Shown: positions 30,394 to 41,332 of the stretch, piece after piece
Numbering within the stretch: position 1 is the first letter of the stretch
Layout of the letters: the number at the start of each line of letters is the position of its first letter
Assembly (NCBI RefSeq): GCF_030014955.1
Contig: NZ_JAGRPV010000001.1
Span: 4,030,001-4,094,000 of the forward strand
Reading direction: 5' to 3'
DNA: 64,000 nt
DNA from: Cohnella hashimotonis
Lineage (GTDB): Bacteria; Bacillota; Bacilli; Paenibacillales; Paenibacillaceae
Position numbers and translations under genes: made by a program
The notes under the pieces: generated by a model
Database searches by the model: none
Seen by the model: the letters and a program-made list of their open reading frames with translations, nothing else
Told to the model about the DNA's origin: nothing

Positions 30394-31299
30394 TTACCGC
30401 TCGCCCATCAGGAGCACCTCGGGCACGAGTAATATGCCGAACCGTTCGTTCACGGTCCGTCTTACGCGTTCCATCAAGGCGAGCACGTCTTCGGCCTTCG
30501 CATGGTCTTCGTTAACGATGAAGTTGGCGTGCAGCTCCGACACAACGGCTCCGCCTTCCCTGGTGCCTTTAAGCCCTGCCGCCTCGATCAGCCTCGCTGC
30601 ATGGTCCCCCTCCGGATTGCGGAATACGCTGCCCGCGCAAGCAAGCTGCATCGGCTGCGTACGCAGCCTCCGATCCTTGTAGGAAGCCAGCATGGCTGCG
30701 ATCTCCTTGCGGTCGCCGGGCTCCAGGGCGAACACCGCTTCGGTCACGATGCCCCTTTTTTCTTGCAAAATCGAATGACGGTAGCTGAAATGCAATTCCT
30801 CGTTGCCGTACGTCCCCTTCGAACCGTCTTCCCAGACGATGTCGGCCGACTTTAAGATGCGCGATACGTCCGAATGATGAGCCCCGGCGTTCATATAAAC
30901 CGCGCCGCCTACGTTGCCCGGAATGCCGCCGGCAAACTCCAGGCCGGTCAACCCTTCCTTGCCCGCCATGATCGACAGCTTGATGAACGAATACGATCCT
31001 CCGGCGATTACGAGATTGCCCTCGAACCGTACCGAGTCGAATCCTCCGCCCAGCTTGATCACGGCGCCGCGGACGCCGCGGTCGGAAACGAGCGTGTTGG
31101 AGCCGCGTCCGAGGACGGTCCAGGGGACGCCGTGACGGCCGAGGACGGCGATGGCCGAAGCCAGCTGCTCCGCGTCAGCCGGTACGATGAACAGGTCGGC
31201 GGGGCCGCCGATCTTCCAGGTCGTATGGGCTGCCAGCGGTTCGCTTACTTTGACGACTCCCGAATACGACCGTTCCAGGTCCGCGATCAACTGCTCCAT
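30394..31299 (-). CDS. murB: UDP-N-acetylenolpyruvoylglucosamine reductase
   Basis: FAD enzyme reducing enolpyruvyl-UDP-GlcNAc to UDP-MurNAc with NADPH. 301 residues. FAD-binding motifs TTWKIGGPADL (about 25-35), VLGRGSNTLVSD (about 68-80) and GIPGNVGGAVYMNAGAH (about 120-136); C-terminal SCAGSVFRNPEGDHAARLIEAAGLKG (partly GSVFRNPEGDHAARLIE) marks the type II/short form. ATG at 31299 with GGAGGAG nine bases before. A 187-bp gap separates it from murG. Confidence 0.96.
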   Translation of the reverse strand: MEQLIADLERSYSGVVKVSEPLAAHTTWKIGGPADLFIVPADAEQLASAIAVLGRHGVPWTVLGRGSNTLVSDRGVRGAVIKLGGGFDSVRFEGNLVIAGGSYSFIKLSIMAGKEGLTGLEFAGGIPGNVGGAVYMNAGAHHSDVSRILKSADIVWEDGSKGTYGNEELHFSYRHSILQEKRGIVTEAVFALEPGDRKEIAAMLASYKDRRLRTQPMQLACAGSVFRNPEGDHAARLIEAAGLKGTREGGAVVSELHANFIVNEDHAKAEDVLALMERVRRTVNERFGILLVPEVLLMGER

Positions 31300-31486
31300 C
31301 CAAAATCTCCTCCAATTCATTCTAAGGAGCTGCGGGTTCCGCTCGGCGCCTGGCTCATCATTGCGGACAGCCGCGACCACACCCTATCGTATGTCGCGCC
31401 GCACGGCATGGTGACAATCGCCCAGCCGGCCGCAACTTCCGCCGCGGCAGTCCTGGTCCCGCAGTCCTTTGCTTCTATAGAGCCCG

Positions 31487-32596
31487 CTAACGGCGGACGA
31501 TGCGTTGCAATTGCTCGTAAATAACGCCGGCCGCTTCCGGCATGCCGATGGACCTGGCCGCTTCCGCCATTTTCACGCGGCGGGCTTCGTCGCCCATAAT
31601 CCCTGCGACAGCCTCATAGAGCTTGGCGCCGTCTAGCTCGCGCTCGAGAATCATCATGCCGCCGCCGACGCGCACGACGCTCTCGGCATTGGCCTGCTGA
31701 TGGTTGTTCGTCACGTTCGGAGACGGCACATAGATGGCCGGCACGCCGAGCGCGGCAAACTCGGCGATAAACGAAGCGCCTGCGCGCCCGACGACGAGCG
31801 ACGTCGCCGCAAGCACTTCCGCCATATTGCTTATGTACGGCTTGACATGCAGCCGGCTCGCGACATTCGGGTCCGAGATTCGGCCGACTTCCGCCTTTAG
31901 TTCCTCATAATACCGCTCGCCGGAGGCAAATACAAAGTGCACGTCAGGCAAGCCGCCAAGCATGGCCGCCGCTTCCGCGGCCGCCCGATTCAGCGTCTGC
32001 GCGCCTCGGCTGCCGCCGACGATCAGCACGAAGCGCGTACCCGGCGCAAGCCCCAACGAGGCGTACCCGTTCATCGGATCTCCTCCGAGAATGGCCGTCG
32101 CGCAAGGGTTTCCCGCATATTCAACGCTTTTAACTCTGGCGAAATGCGGCTTGGAGTCGGCGAAGCTGACGGCCACCGCATCCGCATAACGGCTCAGAAA
32201 CTTGTTCGTTAGGCCGGGCACGACGTTCTGCTCGTGGAGCAGCGTCGGAATGCCGAGCTTGGCCGCCGCATAGACGACAGGCCCGCATACGTAGCCGCCG
32301 GTGCCGACGACCGCGTCGGGCCTGAATTCCCGCAGCAGCGATTTGGCGCGCCGCACCCCGCGGATGAACCGCAGGGCGGTGCGAACGTTTTCCAGGGACA
32401 ACGATCTTCGTATGCCCGTTATGTCGATGCTCTCGAAGCGCACGCCCCGTTCGGGCACAATACGGCTCTCGAGTCCCCGCTTCGTGCCGATGTACAGCAG
32501 CTCGCTGGCCGGATCGCGCCGCTCGGCCTCGCGGCCGATCGCGAGCGCCGGATAAATATGGCCGCCGGTTCCGCCGCCGGTCAACACGATACGCAT
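31487..32596 (-). CDS. murG: MurG, lipid II-forming GlcNAc transferase
   Basis: Transfers GlcNAc from UDP-GlcNAc to lipid I at the inner face of the membrane. 369 residues, GT-B fold. N-terminal LTGGGTGGHIYPAL G-loop at residues 5-18, second domain loop VGGSRGAQTLN near 190, and VGRAGASFIAEFAALGVPAI near 265. ATG at 32596 with GAGGTG upstream, only four bases after the end of spoVE/ftsW. Confidence 0.97.
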   Translation of the reverse strand: MRIVLTGGGTGGHIYPALAIGREAERRDPASELLYIGTKRGLESRIVPERGVRFESIDITGIRRSLSLENVRTALRFIRGVRRAKSLLREFRPDAVVGTGGYVCGPVVYAAAKLGIPTLLHEQNVVPGLTNKFLSRYADAVAVSFADSKPHFARVKSVEYAGNPCATAILGGDPMNGYASLGLAPGTRFVLIVGGSRGAQTLNRAAAEAAAMLGGLPDVHFVFASGERYYEELKAEVGRISDPNVASRLHVKPYISNMAEVLAATSLVVGRAGASFIAEFAALGVPAIYVPSPNVTNNHQQANAESVVRVGGGMMILERELDGAKLYEAVAGIMGDEARRVKMAEAARSIGMPEAAGVIYEQLQRIVRR

Positions 32597-32600
32597 AGCG

Positions 32601-33698
32601 TCACCTCGCAAATCTGGATAAGTTAAGTAATATGCCGAGCGCCGTCAATAGCAGCGTAAGCGACGAGCCGCCGTAGCTGACGAGCGGCAGCGTAATGCCC
32701 GTGACGGGCATCAGCCCGATGACGACGCCGATGTTGATGAGCACCTGGACGGCAATGATGCCCACGATGCCCGCTGCCAGGAAGCTGCCGAACGGATCGT
32801 CGATGGCGATCGCCGTCCGCATGCCGCGCCAGATCAGCAGCAAAAACAGCACGAGCAGCAGGCTGCCCCCGATAAAGCCGAGCTCCTCGGCCAAAATGGA
32901 GAAAATAAAGTCCGTTTGCGGTTCGGGCAAATAGTTGTATTTCTGCCGGCTCATGCCGAGCCCGAGTCCGACGAGACCGCCCGGCCCGATCGCGTAAAGC
33001 GACTGGATCGATTGATAACCCGCGCCCAGCGGATCCTGCCACGGATCGAGAAAAGCCGTGATCCGCTGCAGTCGGTAAGGCGCAGCGGCGATCAGGCCGA
33101 CGAGGCCGACGACGCCAAGCATCGCAAGTCCCCCCAGATGCCCGATTCGGGCCCCGGCCGCATAGATGACGAGCAGCGCCGCACCGATCATGACGGCGCC
33201 CGTTCCGAGGTCCGGCTGCAGCATGATCAGCCCGAACGCGCCGAGCAGAATGCCGAGCGGCGGCAGAAGCCCTTTCGTGAACGACACGAGCTTTTGCTGC
33301 CGTTCGGCAAGGAAGCGGGCGAGAAACAAAATCATCGCCAGCTTCATAAACTCGGACGGCTGAATGCCGAAGCTGCCGATGCCGAGCCAGCTGCGCGCGC
33401 CGCCGCGCACGACGCCGACGCCCGGCACAAGCACGAGCAGCAGCAGTCCGAAGCACAGCAGCAAGCCGGGCAGCGCCCAGCGCCGCCAACGGCTGTAGTC
33501 CACGTTCATCGTCACGAACATCATGAAAATGCCGAGCGCGGCGAACAACAGCTGCCGCTTTACGTAATAAAACTTGTCGCCGTAATCGTGGAAGGCGGCT
33601 ACCGCGCTCGCGCTGTATACCATCACGATGCCGACCGCCAAAATGCCGAGCGTCGCAGCGATCATCCAAATATCGGGGGCCTTGCGGACCTTGGCCAT
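32601..33698 (-). CDS. spoVE: SEDS glycosyltransferase, SpoVE/FtsW family
   Basis: Membrane peptidoglycan polymerase working with a class B PBP. 365 residues, about ten hydrophobic segments. Signature features: SWLGIGSFGIQPSEFMK (extracellular loop 4 region, near 110), TDFIFSILAEELGFIGG near 260 and PLVSYGGSSL near 345. Position between murD and murG is that of spoVE in Bacillus, where ftsW is elsewhere; the two families cannot be separated by sequence alone, so this could also be the vegetative FtsW. Confidence 0.9.
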   Translation of the reverse strand: MAKVRKAPDIWMIAATLGILAVGIVMVYSASAVAAFHDYGDKFYYVKRQLLFAALGIFMMFVTMNVDYSRWRRWALPGLLLCFGLLLLVLVPGVGVVRGGARSWLGIGSFGIQPSEFMKLAMILFLARFLAERQQKLVSFTKGLLPPLGILLGAFGLIMLQPDLGTGAVMIGAALLVIYAAGARIGHLGGLAMLGVVGLVGLIAAAPYRLQRITAFLDPWQDPLGAGYQSIQSLYAIGPGGLVGLGLGMSRQKYNYLPEPQTDFIFSILAEELGFIGGSLLLVLFLLLIWRGMRTAIAIDDPFGSFLAAGIVGIIAVQVLINIGVVIGLMPVTGITLPLVSYGGSSLTLLLTALGILLNLSRFAR

Positions 33699-33744
33699 AA
33701 ACCGGACACCTCGCCAAACGAAGAAGTGGGGACGAGCCCCCTTC

Positions 33745-35184
33745 TTACAGCGTATGCGCCGATTGCTTAAAAATGCGCCCCCTTACCTCATAGGAAGGGA
33801 ACATGTCCCAGCTTGCGCAAGCGGGCGAGAGCAGCACGGTATCTCCCGGCCCGGCCAGGGCCGAGGCTTCCAGTACGGCTCTCTTCAGCGTCTCGGCGGC
33901 ATCCTCTACAGGTTCGACGACCACGACGTTGGTTAAACCGGCTTCCTCCGCGACTTTGTGAATCTTTTCCCGCGTTTCTCCAATCGCGACGACGCCCTTG
34001 ACGCGATCGCGAAACAGCGGAATGAGCTCGCGATAGTCGGAGCCCCGGTCGAGCCCGCCCGCGATCAGAACAAGCGGCGCCGGCAGCGAAGAGACCGACA
34101 TGATGGTCGCCGTCGGATTGGTCGCTTTGGAATCGTTGTAGTAGCGTACTCCGCGAAAGGTTCCCACGTACTCGAGGCGATGCTCGACGCCCTTGAACGC
34201 CTCCAGCGGTTCCCGCAGCGACGCCGGCTCCGCGCCGGCGGCCAGCGCGATCGCGACCGCCGCCAGCGCGTTGGCGCAATTGTGCCGCCCCGGAATGCCG
34301 AGCCGGTCGACAGGAACGATACGCGTCTTTGCGCCGCTCTCGTCGCGCGAGACGATCCAACGCTCTGCGGCGCGCGTCTCCCGCGATTCATCTTCGCCGA
34401 CCGCGGTAAAAGGAGGCTCGACGGATACGCCGACCGTAAGCCGCTTTGAGAGCGAGAACGGCCACTGGCGCCCGGCCGACGCGCGCCCGATCTCCGCACA
34501 GACGGCGTCGTCCGCATTGTAAACGGCCGTATCCCCTTCGCTCAGGTTGGCGAACAGCTTCGCCTTGGACGCCACGTAGTCTTCCATCGTGCCGTGATAA
34601 TCAAGATGCGTCTCCGCCAGATTCAACAGACAAGCGATGCGAGGATGAAAATCGGTCGTTCCTTTAAGCTGGAAGCTCGATAGCTCGGCCACGAGCCAGC
34701 CGTCGGGACCGATCTCCTGCGCCGCGTCGGAGAGCGGACGTCCGATATTTCCCGCGACGATCGGCGAGAGGCCGGCTGCGGACAATATTTCGCCCGTCCA
34801 AGTCGTCGTGGTCGTTTTCCCGTTAGAGCCCGTTATGCCGATAATCGGAGCCGGAGACAGCTGCCCCGCCACCTCGACCTCGGTCACGATCTCTACGCCC
34901 ATCGCCTCGGCCTGCCGGATGGGCGCCGCCGAATACGGAATGCCCGGATTTTTCACGAGCAGCGCCGTGTCCGACGTCACCAGATCGTCCGGATGTCCGC
35001 CGCAAACAACAGAAATGCCCAAAGCCTCGAGCTCCGAGGCTTCGGGACAGGCTTCCCTCTCCTTGCGGTCGTTCGCCGTCACGACGCTGCCCGCCTGATG
35101 GAACAGCTTAGCGGCCGCGGCGCCGCTGCGGGCAAGGCCCAGCACGACGACCTTGCGGCCGCGGTAATTCGCAAGTGGCATCAT
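33745..35184 (-). CDS. murD: UDP-N-acetylmuramoyl-L-alanine:D-glutamate ligase
   Basis: Adds D-Glu to UDP-MurNAc-L-Ala. 479 residues, slightly longer than the usual 450. Mur ligase P-loop [14 protein letters not shown] near 120; N-terminal [12 protein letters not shown] dinucleotide-like loop; [12 protein letters not shown] and [11 protein letters not shown] in the central domain; [10 protein letters not shown] in the C-terminal domain. The ATG pair (35184/35181) overlaps the mraY stop (ATGATG), indicating coupling. Confidence 0.97.
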   Translation of the reverse strand: MMPLANYRGRKVVVLGLARSGAAAAKLFHQAGSVVTANDRKEREACPEASELEALGISVVCGGHPDDLVTSDTALLVKNPGIPYSAAPIRQAEAMGVEIVTEVEVAGQLSPAPIIGITGSNGKTTTTTWTGEILSAAGLSPIVAGNIGRPLSDAAQEIGPDGWLVAELSSFQLKGTTDFHPRIACLLNLAETHLDYHGTMEDYVASKAKLFANLSEGDTAVYNADDAVCAEIGRASAGRQWPFSLSKRLTVGVSVEPPFTAVGEDESRETRAAERWIVSRDESGAKTRIVPVDRLGIPGRHNCANALAAVAIALAAGAEPASLREPLEAFKGVEHRLEYVGTFRGVRYYNDSKATNPTATIMSVSSLPAPLVLIAGGLDRGSDYRELIPLFRDRVKGVVAIGETREKIHKVAEEAGLTNVVVVEPVEDAAETLKRAVLEASALAGPGDTVLLSPACASWDMFPSYEVRGRIFKQSAHTL

Positions 35185-36152
35185 AGGTTCCCAATCCCCT
35201 TATACAGAATCAGACCGATCGCGGCGAAAACGAGCCCGGCCAGCCAAAAGGTCGTCACGACGCGCCACTCGGACCAGCCCGTCAGCTCGAAGTGATGGTG
35301 GATGGGACTCATCTTGAATACCCTTTTGCCGCGGGTCTTAAACGAACCGACCTGAATGATGACGGACAGCATCTCGAGGACGAAAACGCCGCCGATCACG
35401 ATGAGCAGCAGCTCCGTCTTGGTCAGGATCGCGACCGCGCCTATGCCGCCGCCAAGGCCGAGGGAGCCCGAATCTCCCATGAACACTTTGGCAGGGTGCG
35501 CGTTGTACACGAGGAAGCCGAGCACCGAGCCGACGACGGCCGCCGAGAAGATTGCGGATTGCTGCTGCGTCGCCTCAAGCGCCACGATGGCGAAGGCGCC
35601 GAACGCGAGCGCGCTTGTCCCCGACAGCAGACCGTCGAGCCCGTCGGTAAAGTTCACTGCGTTTGTAGCCGCGAAAAAGATGATGACGACCAGTATGTAG
35701 TACGCCCAGCCAAGGTCCAGCGACCAATTCGTCCCCGGCACGCCGACTGCGGTGCTGAGGTCCATCCGGTGGATGATGAAGCAGAACGCGATCGAGACGA
35801 CAAGCTGTCCGAAAAGCTTCTGCTTGGCCGTAAGGCCCAGCGAGCGCTTCATCGCGATCTTGATGAAGTCGTCCAGGAAGCCGACGAGCCCGAAGCCGAG
35901 ACTGGCGACCAGCAGCGCCCAGAAAGGCCAGCCGCGATCCGAAAATTTCAGGAACGCCACAGTCATGGCAAGCAGGATAATAATGCCGCCCATCGTAGGC
36001 GTGCCTGTCTTTTTCAAATGAGACTGCGGCCCGTCATCCCGTACCTGCTGCCCGAACTTCAGCCGGCGAAGCATCGGAATGCATAGCGGGCCCAGCAATA
36101 CGGCGAGCAGGAAGGAGACGCCGAGCGTCCAAAGCGTAGATGCGTAATCCAT
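35181..36152 (-). CDS. mraY: Phospho-MurNAc-pentapeptide translocase (MraY)
   Basis: Transfers phospho-MurNAc-pentapeptide to undecaprenyl phosphate to form lipid I. 323 residues, ten transmembrane segments expected. Catalytic motifs GFLDDFIK (Asp-Asp pair, about 97), [12 protein letters not shown] (about 172-183), [18 protein letters not shown] (about 225) and the HHHFE loop ([13 protein letters not shown], about 290). ATG at 36152 overlaps the murF stop by one base; AAGGAGGAG upstream. Confidence 0.98.
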   Translation of the reverse strand: MDYASTLWTLGVSFLLAVLLGPLCIPMLRRLKFGQQVRDDGPQSHLKKTGTPTMGGIIILLAMTVAFLKFSDRGWPFWALLVASLGFGLVGFLDDFIKIAMKRSLGLTAKQKLFGQLVVSIAFCFIIHRMDLSTAVGVPGTNWSLDLGWAYYILVVIIFFAATNAVNFTDGLDGLLSGTSALAFGAFAIVALEATQQQSAIFSAAVVGSVLGFLVYNAHPAKVFMGDSGSLGLGGGIGAVAILTKTELLLIVIGGVFVLEMLSVIIQVGSFKTRGKRVFKMSPIHHHFELTGWSEWRVVTTFWLAGLVFAAIGLILYKGIGNL

Positions 36153-37624
36153 CAGCGTTGCTCCTCCTTCCCTTCTGCGAGGCGACGCACGATCTCTTCA
36201 AGCTTCATGCCGCGCGATGCCTTAACGAGCACGAGATCGTCGGGCTCAACGAGCGCCAGCAGCGCTTCGGCCAATTCGTTTTTGTCCGCGAAATGCCGAA
36301 CCCTGCCCGCCGGCATCGACTGCGCTGCGGCTTCGGCCGTGTGCGCGGACAGCGGTCCGTAAGCCAGCAGTCCGTCGGCTTGCCCCTGCGACAGCTCTCG
36401 TCCGATGGAAGCGTGGAACTCGGCCTCGTCCGGGCCGAGCTCGAGCATGTCGCCGAGCACGAGCCATTTGCGGCGGTAGCCCTGCAGCTGCGCGACGAGC
36501 GAGAGGGCCGCGCGCACTGAAGCCGGGCTCGCGTTGTACGCGTCGTTCAGGACAAGCGCGCCGCTCTTCGCCCGTATGCGCTCGATGCGCATGCCCGTCA
36601 GCTTGGCTCCGGCCAAGCCGCGCGCGATGTCCGCGTCGGAGACGCCAAGCAGGCGGGCGACTGCGATCGCCGCGAGCGCGTTGACCGCGTTGTGCCGGCC
36701 GGGAATCGGCACGGAAAAGCGGAAAGTCTCTGTCTCGGCCGCTCGCTCGTTCAGGCCATTGTCGCCGTCGCCCGGAGAGCCCGCGGGGGCGAAGGCGGTT
36801 GCGACAAACGTCGCGCGCTCGGCATCCGTCGCGATGTCCGTCGCGCGCAAATCGCACGCAACGGACTCCCCGAACCTAATCGTCCTGACGGCGTCCGCCG
36901 GCAGCGCGAGCGCCGCCAGCTCCTCGCGAAGCAGCGGCTCGTCGCCGTTGTAGACCAAAGTGCCGCCGTCCTTCAGCCCCTCGGCGATCTCCAGCTTCGC
37001 CTGCGCGATGCCGCGCCGCGAGCCGAGATGCTCCAGATGGGACTCGCCGATGTTCGTGATGACGGCGATGTCGGGCTTTGCGATGCGAGAGAGCAGCGAG
37101 ATCTCGCCGAAGCCGCTCATCCCCATTTCCAGCACGAGAACCTCCGTATTGCGGTCCGCCCGGAGGATCGTCAGCGGCAATCCGATATGATTGTTAAAAT
37201 TGCCTTCGGTCTTCGCCGTCCGGTAGACGGTTGCGAGCGCCGAGTAGATCAAGTCTTTGGTCGTCGTCTTGCCGTTGCTTCCTGTGACGCCGACGACCTT
37301 CGGCTTCCAGCTCGCCAGGTAGGACTCGGCCAGCCGCTGCAAGGCGGCGAGCGTGTCATCGACGAGCAGCAGCGGAAGCCCGGCGCCGGCCGGCAGCGCG
37401 CGGTCGCGCTGCCAAAGCGCGGCTGTCGCGCCTGCGCTGGCGGCCGTCTCTATGTAGTCGTGTCCGTCGAACCGGTCTCCCGCGATCGGCACGAACAATT
37501 GCCCGGCTCCGATCGAACGCGAGTCGATCGATACGCCGGCAATCTCAGGCTCCGCGCCTGCCGGCATTCCTTGCAGCTCTGCGCCGCACCATGCGGCCGC
37601 TTCGCTAAGCGTCGCTCTTATCAC
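36152..37624 (-). CDS. murF: UDP-MurNAc-tripeptide:D-Ala-D-Ala ligase
   Basis: Adds D-Ala-D-Ala to the UDP-MurNAc tripeptide. 490 residues. P-loop [17 protein letters not shown] near 113; [10 protein letters not shown] (family EMG(x)xxxGEI) near 168; [15 protein letters not shown] near 300; ND(A)YNASPAS near 345. The start overlaps the murE stop by four bases. Confidence 0.97.
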   Translation of the reverse strand: MIRATLSEAAAWCGAELQGMPAGAEPEIAGVSIDSRSIGAGQLFVPIAGDRFDGHDYIETAASAGATAALWQRDRALPAGAGLPLLLVDDTLAALQRLAESYLASWKPKVVGVTGSNGKTTTKDLIYSALATVYRTAKTEGNFNNHIGLPLTILRADRNTEVLVLEMGMSGFGEISLLSRIAKPDIAVITNIGESHLEHLGSRRGIAQAKLEIAEGLKDGGTLVYNGDEPLLREELAALALPADAVRTIRFGESVACDLRATDIATDAERATFVATAFAPAGSPGDGDNGLNERAAETETFRFSVPIPGRHNAVNALAAIAVARLLGVSDADIARGLAGAKLTGMRIERIRAKSGALVLNDAYNASPASVRAALSLVAQLQGYRRKWLVLGDMLELGPDEAEFHASIGRELSQGQADGLLAYGPLSAHTAEAAAQSMPAGRVRHFADKNELAEALLALVEPDDLVLVKASRGMKLEEIVRRLAEGKEEQR

Positions 37625-39108
37625 AGCATCCTGCTCCTTATCGCGTCGCGCGCCGTCAGCCGATCGTCGAAGTCGTGCGTTACGCCGCCGATAATTTGGT
37701 AGGTCTCATGCCCTTTGCCCGCTATCAATACTACATCCCCGGGGCCGGCCATTTCAACCGCTTTGCGGATGGCCGCGCCGCGGTCCGGATCGAGCTCGTA
37801 GCGGTCCGGATCGATCGCGTCTTCCTTAAGCCCCGCCTCGATATCCCGCAGAATCGCAAGCGGATCCTCCGATCGCGGATTGTCGCTCGTCACGAGCAGA
37901 ACGTCCGCAAGACCGGCCGCGATCTTGCCCATGATCGGGCGCTTCGTCCGGTCGCGGTCGCCGCCGCAGCCGAATACGCAGATGACCCGGCCCTCCGCGA
38001 TCTCGCGCACGGCGCGGAGCACGTTGTCCAGGCCGTCCGGCGTATGCGCGTAGTCGACGACGACCGCGTACGGCTGACCCTCGTCTACGGCTTCGACGCG
38101 ACCCGGCACGCCGGGCACCGCCTCAAGGCTCGCCACGGCGGCTTCAAGCCCGATGCCTTCGCACAGCGCGGCCGTCAGCGAAGCGAGCGCGTTGTATACG
38201 TTAAACTTGCCGACCATGCGCAGCTGTACGCTTCTCGAGCCGCGGAACGTCTCTACGTCGAACGACGTGCCCCGGGACGAGATTCGCACATTTCTGGCGC
38301 GTACGTCCGCGTTCCGCTCGATGCCGTACGTGACGACCTCTGCGGCGGTCAGCTTCGCGAACTTGGCCGAGACGGGATCGTCGGCATTCAACACGGCGTA
38401 GGCGCGGTCATCGGGACCGGCCCCGTAATCGTTGCCGAGTCTCGAAAAGAAAAGCCCCTTGGCGTCGGCGTAAGCTTCCATCGTCACATGATAATCCAGA
38501 TGATCCTGGGTCAGGTTCGTGAAGATCGCGGTCCGAAACCGCGTCCCCCAGGTTCTGCCCTGCTCCAGCGCATGCGAGCTGACTTCCATAACGGCCCGAT
38601 CTGTGCCGGCTTCCGCCATCGCGCCCAGCAGTCGCTGCAAGGGCAAAATGTCCGGCGTCGTACCCGACATCGGATAGCTCGCGCCGGCATATCTCGCTTC
38701 GATCGTGCCGATAACGCCGGGCGACACCCCGGCATCGCTTAATATGCGTTCGATGAGATAAGTCGTCGTCGTCTTTCCGTTGGTGCCGGTCACGCCGATC
38801 GGTCGCAGCTTGCGCGACGGATGCCCGTACCAGACGTCGGCCAGCACGGCGAGCGCCCGTCTCACGTCGGGCACGACCAGCTGCGGCAAGGCCAGCGGCA
38901 GCTCCCGCGACACGACAAGCGCCGCGGCCCCTCGCTCCAGCGCCTGCGGCGCGAAATCGTGGCCGTCAACGGTATGTCCCGGCAAGCAGAAAAAAAGCTG
39001 TCCCGCCTGCACGGCTCTCGAGTCAGCCTCGATTCCCTGAATAACGACGCCGCCATCGCCGACAATCCGATGCAGCAGCAGTTCCTTTGCTAATTGATCC
39101 AGTTGCAT
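37621..39108 (-). CDS. murE: UDP-MurNAc-L-Ala-D-Glu:meso-diaminopimelate ligase
   Basis: Adds the third residue of the stem peptide. 495 residues. P-loop GVTGTNGKTTTTYLIE near 110, central EVSSHALEQGR near 175, and the specificity motif SDNPRSEDP near 405: DNPR selects meso-diaminopimelate, so the wall is A1-gamma type, which agrees with dapL nearby. ATG at 39108 with AAGGAG 12 bases upstream. First gene of the murE-murF-mraY-murD-spoVE-murG string, with a promoter of its own. Confidence 0.97.
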   Translation of the reverse strand: MQLDQLAKELLLHRIVGDGGVVIQGIEADSRAVQAGQLFFCLPGHTVDGHDFAPQALERGAAALVVSRELPLALPQLVVPDVRRALAVLADVWYGHPSRKLRPIGVTGTNGKTTTTYLIERILSDAGVSPGVIGTIEARYAGASYPMSGTTPDILPLQRLLGAMAEAGTDRAVMEVSSHALEQGRTWGTRFRTAIFTNLTQDHLDYHVTMEAYADAKGLFFSRLGNDYGAGPDDRAYAVLNADDPVSAKFAKLTAAEVVTYGIERNADVRARNVRISSRGTSFDVETFRGSRSVQLRMVGKFNVYNALASLTAALCEGIGLEAAVASLEAVPGVPGRVEAVDEGQPYAVVVDYAHTPDGLDNVLRAVREIAEGRVICVFGCGGDRDRTKRPIMGKIAAGLADVLLVTSDNPRSEDPLAILRDIEAGLKEDAIDPDRYELDPDRGAAIRKAVEMAGPGDVVLIAGKGHETYQIIGGVTHDFDDRLTARDAIRSRML

Positions 39109-39193
39109 CGTACGTTCAGCTCCTTCGACTGCAGCAAAATAGTTGATTTAACACGGATAAGAATGCAGGGTTGCTTGATTTACCTATGCGTAC

Positions 39194-39222
39194 ATTATCC
39201 GCCAGGAGCGCTTTTCAAACAA
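39194..39222 (-). promoter_or_regulatory. Candidate promoter of the murE string
   Basis: Minus strand TTGTTT (39217-39222), 17 bp, GATAAT (39194-39199), 86 bases before the murE start. The -35 is a weak match. Confidence 0.45.
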
Positions 39223-39239
39223 GTGTCAGGAAACACTTG
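39213..39239 (-). terminator. Weak hairpin after spoVD
   Basis: Minus strand CAAGTGT-loop-ACACTTG followed by TTTGAAAAG. The short, interrupted T-run suggests partial termination, allowing some readthrough from spoVD into murE. Confidence 0.4.
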
Positions 39240-39382
39240 GCAGTCCGCTGCAAATCAATTTCGGATAACCGGCTAAACCGGGGGCACTCCAACGAAACGA
39301 TCCCACGCGTCGTCGCCCCCAGCATTGTTACCCGATTTTTCCGGCTGTCACACCGCGGCGCTTGCAGCTCCGCCATCGCGGT

Positions 39383-41332
39383 TCAATGCGCGCCGTCCTC
39401 GGCGGGCGCCTGCTCGCCCTCGTTCCCCAAATATATACGAATGACCGAGCCCTTCTGAACCCGCTGCCCCGCTTCGGGCGCCTGGCGCAGCACGGTGTCT
39501 CCCTTGCCGGAGGCGGACAGCTGGAAGTTCATGTTCATGTCCTCGTACAGATCCGTCACCGACTTGCCGACAAGATTCGGCACGTTCACCATCGGCAGCT
39601 CGCCCAGCTTGTATTCCTTGCCGATCTGGTCCTTGCGCGGTTCTACGCCAAGATATGGCAGCGCGTCGGCCATAATGTTGCGCACGATCGGCGCCGCTAC
39701 GACGCCCCCGAACTGAATGCCCTGGGGATTGTCGACCGCGACGTATACGATCAGCTGCGGGTCGTCCGCCGGCGCGAAGCCAATGAACGAAACGATGTGC
39801 TCGCTCGCCGAGTACACGCCGTTAATGACCTTTTGCGCCGTCCCCGTCTTGCCGCCGACCCGGTAGCCGTCCAGAAACGCATTGCCCCCCGTGCCCTGCG
39901 CCACGACGCTCTCGAGCGCTTCGCGCACCTGCTTCGACGTCTCCGGCGAGATGACCTGGCGTACGAGCTCAGGCTCGATCTCCTGCAAAGTTTCGCCCGT
40001 ATCCGGGTTGACCCAGGCCTTCGCGACATGCGGTTTGAAGAGCTTGCCCCCGTTGATCGCGGCGGCGACCGCCGTGATCTGCTGGATTGGCGTCACCGAC
40101 ACACCCTGCCCGAACGCTGTCGTAGCCAGTTCGACGGGACCGACGTTCGCGAGCTTGAACAGAATGCCGTTTTCTTCCCCGCCGATATCGATGCCGGTTC
40201 TTTTACCGAAGCCGAAGTTTTTAATATACTCGAACAGCTTCTCCTTGCCGAGCCGCTGCCCCAGCGCCACAAAGCCCGGATTGCAGGAATTTTCGACGAC
40301 CTCCAGGAACGATTGGCTGCCGTGCCCGCCTTTCTTCCAGCAGCGCAATCTCGCGCCGCCGACCTCGACATAGCCGGGATCGTAAAAGGACTCGTTTTTC
40401 AAATTGACTTTGCCTTCCTGAATGGCCGCGGACAACGTAATAATCTTAAACGTGGACCCGGGCTCGTACGTCATCCAGATCGGAAGATTTCGGTTGTATA
40501 CTTCTGGCTCCGCTTCCTGATAACGGTCGGGCTGAAAAGTAGGACGGCTGCCCATCGCCAAAACTTCTCCGCTTTTCGGATCCATCGCGATGGCGATGAC
40601 GTCCTTCGCCTGATACTTCAGCATCGCCTGATCGAGCTCGCGCTCCACGATGGACTGGATCTTCTGGTCGATCGTCAGCTGCAGGGTCAGTCCGTCCCGC
40701 GGCGGCTGGTAGGCTTCGGAAGAATTGGGCATCTGACGGCCGGCCGCGTCGGTCAGAAACGAAATGTTGCCTCGCGTCCCGGACAACAGCTGATTATATT
40801 GCTTCTCCACGCCGGTCAGCCCGCTGTCGTAGCCGGTGATGCCAAGCACCTGCGCGGCCATCGTACCGAACGGGTAAAAACGCTTGTTGTCCTCCGCCAC
40901 ATAGATGCCGGGCAGCGCCAGATCCCGAATCTGCTGCGCCAGCTCCAGCGTAATCTTGCGCCCCCCGGGGCGAAGATTCACGTTGCTCGCCTTCTTTTTG
41001 AGCATCTCCAGCACTTTGTCCCGGTCCATGCCGATGAGCGGAGCCAGCTTGCCCGCCGTACCTTCTTTGTCCTTCACCTGCGCCGGCACCGCATAAACGG
41101 TCGGCGAACTGATGTTGTAAGCGAGCTTGATGCCTGTGCGATCCGTGATCGTTCCTCTTTTGGCCTCGAACGGAATCTGGCGGCGCCACGACTCCTCCGC
41201 CTGCTCGGCCAGCTTGCCACCTTTGACCAGCTGTACGTATGCGAGGCGCGCGATCAGCGCCATAAACCCGATCCCCACTGCGAGCAGCGCCAGCAGCAAG
41301 CGCCGCCTCACCGTCACTTGCGAGATTCTCAC
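39383..41332 (-). CDS. spoVD: SpoVD, class B PBP for spore cortex
   Basis: Transpeptidase paired with SpoVE in cortex synthesis. 649 residues from a GTG (GGGAGG about 12 bases upstream). One N-terminal membrane segment (LLLALLAVGIGFMALIARLAY), dimerisation domain, transpeptidase domain with EPGSTFKI (Ser-x-x-Lys, near 285), ENSCNPGF (SxN near 345) and GGKTGTAQK (near 495). A single PASTA domain follows (VPNLVGKSVTDLYEDM). The presence of one rather than two PASTA repeats separates it from the adjacent pbpB product. Confidence 0.93.
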   Translation of the reverse strand: MRISQVTVRRRLLLALLAVGIGFMALIARLAYVQLVKGGKLAEQAEESWRRQIPFEAKRGTITDRTGIKLAYNISSPTVYAVPAQVKDKEGTAGKLAPLIGMDRDKVLEMLKKKASNVNLRPGGRKITLELAQQIRDLALPGIYVAEDNKRFYPFGTMAAQVLGITGYDSGLTGVEKQYNQLLSGTRGNISFLTDAAGRQMPNSSEAYQPPRDGLTLQLTIDQKIQSIVERELDQAMLKYQAKDVIAIAMDPKSGEVLAMGSRPTFQPDRYQEAEPEVYNRNLPIWMTYEPGSTFKIITLSAAIQEGKVNLKNESFYDPGYVEVGGARLRCWKKGGHGSQSFLEVVENSCNPGFVALGQRLGKEKLFEYIKNFGFGKRTGIDIGGEENGILFKLANVGPVELATTAFGQGVSVTPIQQITAVAAAINGGKLFKPHVAKAWVNPDTGETLQEIEPELVRQVISPETSKQVREALESVVAQGTGGNAFLDGYRVGGKTGTAQKVINGVYSASEHIVSFIGFAPADDPQLIVYVAVDNPQGIQFGGVVAAPIVRNIMADALPYLGVEPRKDQIGKEYKLGELPMVNVPNLVGKSVTDLYEDMNMNFQLSASGKGDTVLRQAPEAGQRVQKGSVIRIYLGNEGEQAPAEDGAH